From: Devosia sediminis
Lineage (GTDB): Bacteria > Pseudomonadota > Alphaproteobacteria > Rhizobiales > Devosiaceae
DNA: 64,000 bases
Direction of reading: 5' to 3'
Assembly: GCF_016411825.1 (NCBI RefSeq)
Contig: NZ_JAEKMH010000001.1
Span: 62,001 to 126,000, forward strand
Shown here piece by piece: positions 33,174-41,043 of this stretch (positions within the stretch are counted from its first letter, which is position 1; every line of letters begins with the position of its first letter). The translations under genes were made by a program, and so were the position numbers. Below the pieces are notes generated by a model that saw only the letters and a list, made by a program, of their open reading frames with translations, ran no database searches and was not told the origin of the DNA.

Positions 33174-34210
33174 CCGACATCGCTCTTTCCCCGCGCCGGA
33201 GCATCGCGCGGCCATCGGCAACAGTGCTGGCGGTGGCGGCGGTGTTCGTGCTGCTGTTCCTCGCCGGCATTGGTTTTGGTTCGACCTGGATCCCGCTCGA
33301 GACCGTGGCCAATGTGCTCTTGGGCGGCGGCGAGAAGACGGAAAAGCTCGTGGTGCTGCAACTGCGCCTGCCGCGCGTCCTGGCTGCGGCTTTGGCCGGA
33401 GGCGCCATCGCCTATGCCGGCTACCTCCTGCAGCGCATCACTCGCAATGAGCTGGCCTCGCCGGGCGTGCTGGGCGTGGTCGATGGCGCGGCGCTGGGTG
33501 TCGTATTGTTCCTGGCGATCTTTTCGGGCGCCTCCAACTCGCTGACTGTGTCGATCGCCTGGCAGCCGCTGGCCGCCGCCATCGGCGCCGTTGCGGCGAT
33601 CAGCCTCGTTTTCATCCTCTCGGGGCGGCAGGCATCCTCGGCCATTCGCCTCTTGCTGTTCGGCATTGCCGTCGCCGCCGTGTGCAAGGCACTGACCACG
33701 ATCTTCATGCTGATCGGGCCGATCTACCAGGCGTCGCAGGCGGCGCGCTGGCTGGCCGGCGCGGTCAATACGATCAACTGGACGGAGATCCAGTTGATGC
33801 TGGCCGTGCTGATCCCCGTCGGGATCATTGCCGGCTTTGCGGCGCGGCACCTGCCACCGGCCGATCTCGACGATATCTCGTCGCGCAGCATCGGGCTCAA
33901 CCTGCCGGTCTATCGGATCTTCATCTTTTTCCTTGCGGCGCTGCTGACGGCGGGTGCGGTGGCTTTTGCAGGCGGGGTCAGCTTTATCGGCCTCATGGCG
34001 CCGCATCTGGCGCGGCTGCTTGTCGGGCGGGCGCGGGCGGCGGGGATCGTCGTCTCGATCCTCCTCGGCGCCATCATCCTCGTGGGCGCGGACCTCCTCA
34101 TCCGCGTGGCCCTTGCGCCGCTCGAAGTGCCTGCGGGCACGGTGACCGCCGTGATCGGCGCCCCCTATTTCCTTTATCTCCTCGTGCGCAAGGACAAGAC
34201 CAATGGATGA
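33170..34210 (+). CDS. FecCD-family ABC permease 2
   Basis: This 346-residue permease has the same fold as its neighbour: LRLPRVLAAALAGGAIAYAG, NELASPGVLGVVDGAALG and GGVSFIGLMAPHLARLLVG. The two differ enough to form a heterodimeric channel, as FecC and FecD do. The start overlaps the previous stop and the end overlaps the ATPase gene, so the three are translated together. Confidence 0.9.
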   Translation: MTDIALSPRRSIARPSATVLAVAAVFVLLFLAGIGFGSTWIPLETVANVLLGGGEKTEKLVVLQLRLPRVLAAALAGGAIAYAGYLLQRITRNELASPGVLGVVDGAALGVVLFLAIFSGASNSLTVSIAWQPLAAAIGAVAAISLVFILSGRQASSAIRLLLFGIAVAAVCKALTTIFMLIGPIYQASQAARWLAGAVNTINWTEIQLMLAVLIPVGIIAGFAARHLPPADLDDISSRSIGLNLPVYRIFIFFLAALLTAGAVAFAGGVSFIGLMAPHLARLLVGRARAAGIVVSILLGAIILVGADLLIRVALAPLEVPAGTVTAVIGAPYFLYLLVRKDKTNG

Positions 34211-35000
34211 CCAGCTTGCAAGCCGCATCGAGGTCAAGGCTCTCACCCTTTCCTATGGCAATGACGTCGTCCTCGACGCCCTCAGCCTGCCCATTCCCAA
34301 AGGCCAGATTACCGTGCTGGCCGGGCCCAATGGCTGCGGCAAGTCAACGCTGCTGCGGGCCATCCGGCGGTTGCATGCGCCGCAATCGGGGCAGGTGCTG
34401 CTCGATGCCGAGGACATTTCAAAGCTCAACGGCAAGGCCTTGGGCCGCAAGATCGGCCTTCTGGCGCAAAGCCCGAGCGCGCCGCAGGACATGACGGTGG
34501 AAGAGCTGGTGCGCCTTGGCCGCTATCCGCACCAGGCCATGCTGCAGCCCTGGAGCCCCGGCGACGATGCCGCCGTAGCGGCGGCCATGGCGGGCACCGG
34601 TGTGGACACCATGAAGCACCGCCGCATCGGCTCGCTCTCGGGTGGGCAGTTGCAGCGGGCCTGGATCGCCATGGTGCTGGCGCAGGAAACCGACACGATC
34701 TGCCTCGATGAGCCGGTCAACCACCTCGACATGGCCCACCAGCTCGATTGCCTCGAACTGGTGACCAAGCTCAACAAGGAGCAGGGCCGCACCATTGTCC
34801 TCGTGCTGCACGACCTCAACCTTGCGGCGCGCTATGCCGACCAACTGGTCTTCGTCGCCGGCGGCAAGGTGCGCGAGCGTGGCGCGCCCGAGGCGATGAT
34901 GCGGGCTGACCTCATCGCCGAGGTGTTTTCCGTCAATGCCGAGATCATCACCGATCCGGTACACCAGCGGCCGATCTGCATTCCCCATCGCAGGGCTTAG
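34203..35000 (+). CDS. FecE-type ABC transporter ATP-binding protein
   Basis: This 265-residue ATPase powers the importer. Walker A is GPNGCGKST, the signature is LSGGQLQRA, Walker B is DTICLDEP and the H-loop is VLHDLN. It overlaps the second permease gene by eight bases. It ends one base before the convergent amidohydrolase gene. Confidence 0.93.
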   Translation: MDDQLASRIEVKALTLSYGNDVVLDALSLPIPKGQITVLAGPNGCGKSTLLRAIRRLHAPQSGQVLLDAEDISKLNGKALGRKIGLLAQSPSAPQDMTVEELVRLGRYPHQAMLQPWSPGDDAAVAAAMAGTGVDTMKHRRIGSLSGGQLQRAWIAMVLAQETDTICLDEPVNHLDMAHQLDCLELVTKLNKEQGRTIVLVLHDLNLAARYADQLVFVAGGKVRERGAPEAMMRADLIAEVFSVNAEIITDPVHQRPICIPHRRA

Positions 35001-35825
35001 CTACAGCCGGTAAATCCGTCTGGCATTGCCGTTGAGCAGTTTTGCCTGCTCATCTTCACTCGCACCCGAGACGATCTCGCGTGTCGCCCCCACCCAGTCT
35101 GTCAGGGTGCCGCCGAGGGTGACGACGGGATGGTCCGAACCCCAGACGACGCGGTCCCAGCCGAAGCAGTCGACGATGTGCTCGACAAAGGGGCGCAGCT
35201 TTTCCACCGTCCAGGTCGGGCCGGCATAGGCCATGATGCCCGAAACTTTGGCGTTGAGGTTGGGCAGCTTCGAGAGCGAGCGGATATTGTCGCGCCAGGG
35301 ACCGGGATTATCGATGTCAATATCCTGGGCGCCGCAATGGTCGAGGATGAAGGTGACGTCGGGACAGCGCCGCACCAGCGCCTCGCCGATGGGCAACTGG
35401 TCGTGGCGGACGCAGAGGTCGAAGTTGAGGTGGTATCCCGGCAGGCGGCGGAGGTTCTCGGCAAAGAGTGCCGTCTGGCTCAGCGCGTCGGGAGCCTCGT
35501 GGAGAATGCGGCGAAGTCCGCGAACGCCGGGCATTGCGGCAAGCCGTTCGAGCTGAGCGGGGAAATCAGCATGTTCCGGGCGGCAGGCGGCGATGGCGCC
35601 GGCGACTCCATCGAGATGGAGCACATAGCGCGTCTCGTCCTCGATATCGCCCTCGGCCACGTCGACTTCCATGTGGAGCGACGCCTCAATGCCCAAGGGA
35701 CGCGCTTCCCGCAGATAGCTCTCGATGGTCCAGTGGCCACTGAGGGGATGAGCGGCCGAGATCCAGGGATAGGAAAAGCGATCCGGGTAGATCAGGTGCA
35801 GGTGGGTATCGACAACGGGGATCAT
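35001..35825 (-). CDS. Amidohydrolase-family TIM-barrel hydrolase
   Basis: This 274-residue protein has the metal site DTHLHL at residues 5-10 and the later barrel segments ILDHCGAQDID and VVWGSDHPVVT. It belongs to the amidohydrolase-2 group that includes lactonases acting on sugar lactones and 2-pyrone-4,6-dicarboxylate. The substrate cannot be told. It precedes no obvious partner: the dctD-like gene lies 22 bases upstream on the same strand. The ATG at 35825 starts MIPVVDTHLHL. Confidence 0.85.
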   Translation of the reverse strand: MIPVVDTHLHLIYPDRFSYPWISAAHPLSGHWTIESYLREARPLGIEASLHMEVDVAEGDIEDETRYVLHLDGVAGAIAACRPEHADFPAQLERLAAMPGVRGLRRILHEAPDALSQTALFAENLRRLPGYHLNFDLCVRHDQLPIGEALVRRCPDVTFILDHCGAQDIDIDNPGPWRDNIRSLSKLPNLNAKVSGIMAYAGPTWTVEKLRPFVEHIVDCFGWDRVVWGSDHPVVTLGGTLTDWVGATREIVSGASEDEQAKLLNGNARRIYRL

Positions 35826-35847
35826 CTGTTGGTCCTTGGAAACGTGG

Positions 35848-37215
35848 TCAGCGCCGTACGCCGAGACGGGACATCTTCTCGCTGAGGGTGCGACGCGGCA
35901 CCTGCAGGGCTTCGGCCGCAGCAGCGATAGAATCATCGTGGCGGTCGAGCTCGGCTTCTATCAGATGCCTTTCATAGGCGGCGAGGCGCTCGGCAAGGCT
36001 GACGCCCGAGGCGGCAGGCTGGCGCTGGCCGATGATGTCGCCAATCGACCTTCCGGTGGCGCCGAGGCCGAGGGCAAAGCGGTCAGCCGCGGCCTTCAAC
36101 TCCCGTACATTGCCCGGCCAGCCATGGGAAACCAGGGCGCTGATATCGGCCGGATGGAGAGCCGGGGCAGGGCGGCCGAAGCGGCGCGCCGCGTCGCCGA
36201 GGAAATGGTGGAAGAGGATGACACAGTCGTCGCCGCGCTCGCGCAACGGCGGCAGGTCGAGCGTTGCCGTGTTGAGGCGATAGTAGAGATCGGCGCGGAA
36301 GCGGCCGGCCTGGCTTTCGGCGGCAAGATCGACCTTGGAAGCGGCGATGATGCGAATGTCGAGCGGTACCTGCCGGTTGGAGCCCAGGCGCTCGACCACG
36401 CGCTCCTGGATGACGCGCAGTACCTTGGCCTGGGCGAGCAGCGGCATGGATTCGATCTCGTCGAGCAGGAGGGTGCCGCCATTGGCAAATTCGAACTTGC
36501 CGACCCGCTGGCCGGAGGCGCCGGTGAATGAGCCGGCCTCGTGGCCGAAGAGTTCGCTTTCGATCAGTTCGGCGGGAATGGCGGCGCAGTTGACCGCTAC
36601 GAAGGGGCCTTTGGCGCGCGGGGAGAAGTCGTGGAGGCAGCGTGCCACCACCTCCTTGCCGGTGCCGGTTTCGCCAAAGAGGATGATATCGGCCGGGATG
36701 GTCGCCAGCTCCAGCACGGAGCGCCGCAAATCTTCCATGACGCGCGAAGCGCCGACAAGGCGGGTGGAGAGCTCGCTCTCGCCGCCGTCGAGCTTGCGCC
36801 TGAGATCGGCCAGTTCGCGCTTCAGACGGGCCTGTTCGGCGGCGCGGGAAATGGAATGGACGAGCTGGTCGGGCACATAGGGCTTCTGCAGGAAATCGAA
36901 TGCGCCGGCGCGCATGGCTTCCACGGCCATGGGCACGTCGCCATGGCCGGTGATGAGGATGACCTCGGTGGGCAAGCCGCGCTCGGCAATGGACCGGAGA
37001 AGGTCGAGCCCCGATAGACCCGGCATGCGGACATCGGTGAGGACGACATGCGGGCGGATCTCGTCGATGGCCGCCAGAGCTTCGCGCGCATCGGCAGCGG
37101 TAGCGGTCTCGAAGCCGGAGAGGCGCAGCCACTGCTCAAGCGCGGTGCGGACCATGTCTTCGTCGTCGACGATGAGGATGGTGGGGGTCATTTCAGCCAC
37201 TTGCAGTTCACTCAT
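35848..37215 (-). CDS. DctD-like sigma-54-dependent response regulator
   Basis: This 455-residue protein has a receiver domain (residues 10-125; VVLTDVRMPGLSG), an AAA+ activator domain (about 160-380; GETGTGKE, GGTLLLDEIE, GWPGNVREL) and a Fis-type helix-turn-helix at the end. The sigma-54-contact loop reads GSFTGA instead of the usual GAFTGA. It is coupled to the kinase gene by ATGA. Its probable target is the sigma-54 promoter of tctCBA at 39301, which has two palindromic upstream sites. The signal is presumably a carboxylate. Confidence 0.9.
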   Translation of the reverse strand: MSELQVAEMTPTILIVDDEDMVRTALEQWLRLSGFETATAADAREALAAIDEIRPHVVLTDVRMPGLSGLDLLRSIAERGLPTEVILITGHGDVPMAVEAMRAGAFDFLQKPYVPDQLVHSISRAAEQARLKRELADLRRKLDGGESELSTRLVGASRVMEDLRRSVLELATIPADIILFGETGTGKEVVARCLHDFSPRAKGPFVAVNCAAIPAELIESELFGHEAGSFTGASGQRVGKFEFANGGTLLLDEIESMPLLAQAKVLRVIQERVVERLGSNRQVPLDIRIIAASKVDLAAESQAGRFRADLYYRLNTATLDLPPLRERGDDCVILFHHFLGDAARRFGRPAPALHPADISALVSHGWPGNVRELKAAADRFALGLGATGRSIGDIIGQRQPAASGVSLAERLAAYERHLIEAELDRHDDSIAAAAEALQVPRRTLSEKMSRLGVRR

Positions 37216-39185
37216 GAGTTCGAGGCCTTGCGCCCCCTCCCCCTTGAGGGGAGGGCAGGGGTGGGGGTGGTCTTGTGGGACACTGACGGCCCCCCACCCT
37301 CAGTCCCTCTCCTCAAGGGGGAGGGAAGCGAAGGAGCCGCGGCGCCTGCGGTCCCCACGAGTGGCAGGCTCACCACGAACGTGCTGCCCTGGCCCTCTCG
37401 TGAGCGCACGGTGATGGTGCCGTCGCTGTCGCGGACCAGCCCATAGGAAATAGCGAGGCCGAGGCCAAGGCCCTTGCCCGAAGGCTTGGTGGTGAAGAAG
37501 GGGTCGAACAGGGTTGCCATATCGGTTTCGGCAATGCCGGTGCCGGTATCGGCGATGCTGATTGATACAGTTCCGCCCTCGCTCGTAACGCCGATGGAGA
37601 GGACGCGCATCGGCGTGTCCTGCATGGCGTCGGCAGCATTGGCGATGAGGTTGATCAGCACCTGTTCGCAATGGACCGGATTGGCGGCGACCTGGATTGG
37701 CGGGTGCGGACGGCGGTATTCGACATCGACGCCTACCTGTCTGAGGCGGTGGTCGGTGAGATCGAGGGCGTTCGATATCACCGTGCCGACATCTGCTTCC
37801 ATGGCGACGCGGGTCTGCTTGCGCGAGAAAGTCTTCAAATGTCCCGTCAGCGCCGCCAGCCGCTCGACCACCTTATCCATGGCCGAGAGGATCGGGCCCA
37901 TTTCGGTGCCGCCGCGGCGCTGCTCGATGAGGCGGGCGCTGGCCATGTGGGTGGCAAGCGCGGCGACGGGCTGGCTGACCTCGTGGGCCACGCCGGCCAG
38001 GGTCTGGCCCAGGGTCGCGAGCTTGGCAGCCTGCACCAGGCCCTGCTGCGCATCGGCTTCGGCCTTTTCGGCGCGGATGCGGTCGGCGATTTCGGCGCGC
38101 AACTGCTCGTTCATGGCGTGCAGGTCCTCGGTGCGCTCGGCCACGCGCAATTCGAGCTGGTCGTGATCGGCAAGACGCTGCGCGACGAGGCGGCGGCGCT
38201 GTTCGAAGAGGACAATGATGAGTAGGAGCGCCGCGCAGGCGAGGGCCGCCGCCGTCGCCATGGTCAAGGCGCCGCCATAGAGCGGGGCCAATGGGGAGAA
38301 GGATACGAGGCGCCAGCCATGCTTGGGCAGGCGCAGTTCGTTCAGCACGAAATAGCCAGTGGTTTCGGGGTCGGCCCCGGCCAGGAGCGCAAATTCGGCG
38401 CCACGTGAAAACCAGCGGTCGGTGATGATGCCGAAATTGTCGACGCCGTTTTCGCCATAGCGCTGCTGGCTGGCGATGGCGGCGAATTGCGAGCGCGGAA
38501 TGGTCTGGAGCGGGCGGTAGCGCCAGTCGGGTCGCGTGGAGAGGATGACGACCTCGTTGAGATCGACAATGCCGATCAATTCGCCCGAGCGCCACCATGC
38601 CGCTTCGATCTCCCCGAGGTTGATCTTGGTGACGGCAACGCCCAGCGGCCCGTCCGGCCCCTCGACGCGCTGCGAGAGAAAAAGGCCAGGCACGCTGGTT
38701 GAAATGCCGAAGGCGTAATATTCGGCGCGGCCGCGCGCCATGGCATCCGCGAAATAGGGACGGAAGGAATAGTTGGTGCCCACAAGGCTCGTCAGCGTCC
38801 ACCAGTTGCTGGCGGCGACAACGCTGCCGGTATCCTCCATGAGGAAGATTTCGCTCGCGCCCGCGGTTTCGTTGAGTTGGCTGAGGAAGCCATTGGCGGC
38901 TTCCACCGCGGCGGCATTGGCGGGCTGTTCGAGGGCGGCGCGGGTTTCGGGCGCTTGGGAAATGGCCACCGGCAGGTAGTGGTAGCGTTCGATGATCGCC
39001 TCGAGCGTGCGATCGAACAGAGCGAGCCGGCGCTGCGCCTGGGTTTCAACCTCGCGCACGGCGGCGCTCAGCGTCAGCTCGAAGGCCACCCAGAAAACGA
39101 CGAGAACGAGCACGGCCGCCACTGCGGCACCGACAAGGTGCCGCGGCGCAAACAGCGCTCGCCAGTTGGTCGGCCTTTTCGCCAA
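37212..39185 (-). CDS. DctB-like sensor kinase with a repeat-encoded C-terminal segment
   Basis: This 657-residue kinase has two membrane helices (about residues 18-38 and 300-320) around a large periplasmic sensor domain of the DctB type, a coiled segment, then the phospho-acceptor region LAGVAHEVSQPVAAL and ATP-binding segments LINLIANAADAM, ADTGTGI and GLGLGLAIS. Residues after about 617 (SLPSPLRRGTEGGG to LPSRGRGR) are encoded by an inserted family A palindrome, and the last residues KASNS lead into the ATGA overlap with the regulator gene. It probably senses a tri- or dicarboxylate for tctCBA. Confidence 0.88.
   Translation of the reverse strand: MAKRPTNWRALFAPRHLVGAAVAAVLVLVVFWVAFELTLSAAVREVETQAQRRLALFDRTLEAIIERYHYLPVAISQAPETRAALEQPANAAAVEAANGFLSQLNETAGASEIFLMEDTGSVVAASNWWTLTSLVGTNYSFRPYFADAMARGRAEYYAFGISTSVPGLFLSQRVEGPDGPLGVAVTKINLGEIEAAWWRSGELIGIVDLNEVVILSTRPDWRYRPLQTIPRSQFAAIASQQRYGENGVDNFGIITDRWFSRGAEFALLAGADPETTGYFVLNELRLPKHGWRLVSFSPLAPLYGGALTMATAAALACAALLLIIVLFEQRRRLVAQRLADHDQLELRVAERTEDLHAMNEQLRAEIADRIRAEKAEADAQQGLVQAAKLATLGQTLAGVAHEVSQPVAALATHMASARLIEQRRGGTEMGPILSAMDKVVERLAALTGHLKTFSRKQTRVAMEADVGTVISNALDLTDHRLRQVGVDVEYRRPHPPIQVAANPVHCEQVLINLIANAADAMQDTPMRVLSIGVTSEGGTVSISIADTGTGIAETDMATLFDPFFTTKPSGKGLGLGLAISYGLVRDSDGTITVRSREGQGSTFVVSLPLVGTAGAAAPSLPSPLRRGTEGGGPSVSHKTTPTPALPSRGRGRKASNS
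37231..37325. repeat. Family A repeat inside the dctB-like coding region
   Basis: Palindrome with hairpins CCCTCCCCCTTGAGGGGAGGG and its counterpart CTCAAGGGGGAGGG, and inner arms GGGTGGGGG / CCCCCCACCC. It is read in frame as about 32 residues of the kinase. Confidence 0.85.
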
Positions 39186-39200
39186 TGCAGCTCCACAGTT

Positions 39201-39214
39201 GGCAAGAATTTGCC
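39201..39214. promoter_or_regulatory. Upstream activator site 1 for tctCBA
   Basis: GGCAAGAATTTGCC, an imperfect palindrome, about 100 bases upstream of the sigma-54 promoter. Its centre is 33 bases from that of site 2, about three helix turns. Confidence 0.65.
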
Positions 39215-39233
39215 TGGTATCGCCGGGGGTGTC

Positions 39234-39247
39234 GGCAAGTTCTTGCC
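39234..39247. promoter_or_regulatory. Upstream activator site 2 for tctCBA
   Basis: GGCAAGTTCTTGCC, a palindrome with seven paired positions apart from the centre, 54 bases upstream of the sigma-54 promoter. It is the likely binding site of the DctD-like activator. Confidence 0.7.
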
Positions 39248-39300
39248 AGATGAGTTAACATGCCCGCCGGCAATTGCATATCTGCCTTGCATTTTTGGCT

Positions 39301-39316
39301 TGGCACGCGGTTTGCA
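39301..39316 (+). promoter_or_regulatory. Sigma-54 promoter of tctCBA
   Basis: TGGCACGCGGTTTGCA matches the -24/-12 consensus TGGCAC-N5-TTGCA exactly. It lies 60 bases before the tctC start. Confidence 0.92.
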
Positions 39317-39375
39317 ATGAGACTTGCGAGCCCCGGGGAGGAATTCGGGGACGTGCAATTGGGAGGACGACAAAG

Positions 39376-40356
39376 ATGAAGACCGTATTCAGGACCCTGG
39401 CCCTTGGCCTTGCTGCCAGCACGGTACTGGGCACTGCCGTGATGGCGCAGGAATACCCCACCCAGCCGGTGACCATCGTCGTGCCGTTCGCGGCCGGCGG
39501 CCCGACCGATACGGTGACGCGCCTCGTCGCTGCGGCCATGAGCGAGGATCTCGGTCAGCAGGTCGTGGTGCAGAATGTGGGTGGCGCCGGCGGCACGCTG
39601 GGTGCGGGCCAGGTGGCCGCTGCTCCCAATGACGGATACACGCTTCTGCTGCACCATATCGGCATGTCGACCGCGCCGTCGCTCTATGCCAGCCTGCCGT
39701 TCGATCCGCTGACCGACTTTGCCACGATCGGCCTCGTCACCGAAGTGCCGATGACTGTGGTGGCGCGCAAGGATTTCGAGCCAGCAACGCTCGAAGACCT
39801 CGTCGCCTATATCAAGGAAAACGGCGAAAACATCACCTATGCCAATGCCGGCATCGGTGCGGCCAGCCAGCTCTGTGGCCTCTTGATCATGGATGCGCTC
39901 GAGACCAAGATGACCGAAGTGCCCTATCAGGGTACCGGTCCGGCCATGACCGACCTGCTCGGCGGGCAGATCGACATGATGTGCGACCAGACCACCAATA
40001 CGACCAACCAGATCCAGGCCGGCGAGATCAAGGCCTATGCCGTGACGACTCCGGAACGCATCGCCGTGCTGCCCGATCTGCCGACCCTCAGCGAGGGTGG
40101 GCTCGAAAACTTCAACCTCGCCATCTGGCACGGTCTCTACGCTCCCGCCGGCACCGATCCGGCCATCATCGAGCGCCTGACCGCCTCGCTGCAGAAGGCG
40201 CTGGCCGACGAGAATGTGGGCAACAGCTTTGCCGAGCTGGGCACCTATCCCGTCGCCGCCGACCAGGCCACGCCGACGGCGCTGACCGAAAAGCTCGAAG
40301 GGCAGATTGCGCTCTGGAGTGAAGTCATCGCCGCTGCGGGCGTCGCCGCGCAGTAA
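39376..40356 (+). CDS. tctC: TctC, tripartite tricarboxylate transporter binding protein
   Basis: This 326-residue secreted binding protein has a signal peptide ending near VMAQEYP and the TctC fold: PTQPVTIVVPFAAGGPTDTV, VVQNVGGAGGTLGAGQVA, PYQGTGPAMTDLLGGQID. It captures a carboxylate in the periplasm for TctAB. The ATG at 39376 follows GGGAGGA. The gene is directly downstream of a sigma-54 promoter, next to the DctB/DctD-like pair, so induction by substrate is likely. The exact carboxylate is not known. Confidence 0.93.
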   Translation: MKTVFRTLALGLAASTVLGTAVMAQEYPTQPVTIVVPFAAGGPTDTVTRLVAAAMSEDLGQQVVVQNVGGAGGTLGAGQVAAAPNDGYTLLLHHIGMSTAPSLYASLPFDPLTDFATIGLVTEVPMTVVARKDFEPATLEDLVAYIKENGENITYANAGIGAASQLCGLLIMDALETKMTEVPYQGTGPAMTDLLGGQIDMMCDQTTNTTNQIQAGEIKAYAVTTPERIAVLPDLPTLSEGGLENFNLAIWHGLYAPAGTDPAIIERLTASLQKALADENVGNSFAELGTYPVAADQATPTALTEKLEGQIALWSEVIAAAGVAAQ

Positions 40357-40420
40357 TCTGACACGGGCGCCGCGGCTTTGGCTGCGGCGCCTTACAATAA
40401 GCCTTCCACGCATGCGATGC

Positions 40421-40519
40421 GCACCCTCCCCTCGACGGGGAGGGTTGGGGAGGGGTGCAAACGGGGAGGCAGTCCTTGCGCGAGCACCCCCTCCCAACCT
40501 CCCCCGTCAAGGGGGAGGT
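40421..40519. repeat. Family A palindromic repeat between tctC and tctB
   Basis: Hairpins GCACCCTCCCCTCGACGGGG and CCTCCCCCGTCAAGGGGGAGG with inner arms AGGGTTGGGGAGGGG / CCCCCTCCCAACCT. It may reduce tctBA expression relative to tctC by acting as an mRNA hairpin. Confidence 0.8.
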
Positions 40520-40571
40520 TTCGCGACGGTGGGCGTGAATGGACCTGCGACAGTACGGGACAGGGGGAATC

Positions 40572-41042
40572 ATGGCGCTGAATGTTTCGAAAAATGACCT
40601 GGCATCGGGGGCGATGTTCATCGCCTTTGGCGCCTATTTCGTGCTGGAGTCGACGCGCTACGAGTTCGGCACGCCCTTCCGCATGGGGCCGGGCTTCATG
40701 CCTGTGGTGCTCGGCGCGGTGCTGGTGGCGCTGGGCCTAGCCGTCGCGGCTAAGGGCTTCGGCAAGCCCGACGACGAGGCGCCGGCGCCCTGGCCCTGGC
40801 GCGGCATCGCGCTCGTCCTCGGCACGATCGTCTTCTTTGCCGCAACCATTCGCGGCCTCGGCTTCATCCCGGTCGTGCTGATTTCGGGCTTTGCCACCGC
40901 CATGTCGTCGACCCGCAATTCGATATTGCAGGCGCTGGTGATCGCCGTGGGCCTCTGTGTCCTCTGCTACGCCATCTTCGTCTTTGGCCTCGGAATGCTG
41001 GTGCCGATGTTCGGCCCCTGGCTCAACTTCGCGGGAGCGTAG
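40572..41042 (+). CDS. tctB: TctB, small membrane subunit of tripartite tricarboxylate transporter
   Basis: This 156-residue protein has four predicted membrane helices, as expected for TctB (MFIAFGAYFVLES, FMPVVLGAVLVALGLAV, GIALVLGTIVFFAA and a long C-terminal pair). The ATG at 40572 follows AGGGGGAATC. It ends one base before tctA starts. Confidence 0.9.
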   Translation: MALNVSKNDLASGAMFIAFGAYFVLESTRYEFGTPFRMGPGFMPVVLGAVLVALGLAVAAKGFGKPDDEAPAPWPWRGIALVLGTIVFFAATIRGLGFIPVVLISGFATAMSSTRNSILQALVIAVGLCVLCYAIFVFGLGMLVPMFGPWLNFAGA

Positions 41043-41043
41043 A

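Noticed and set aside
33086..34246. 386-residue open frame on the minus strand opposite the second FecCD permease
   Set aside because: Shadow frame of a clear permease gene; charged low-complexity sequence.
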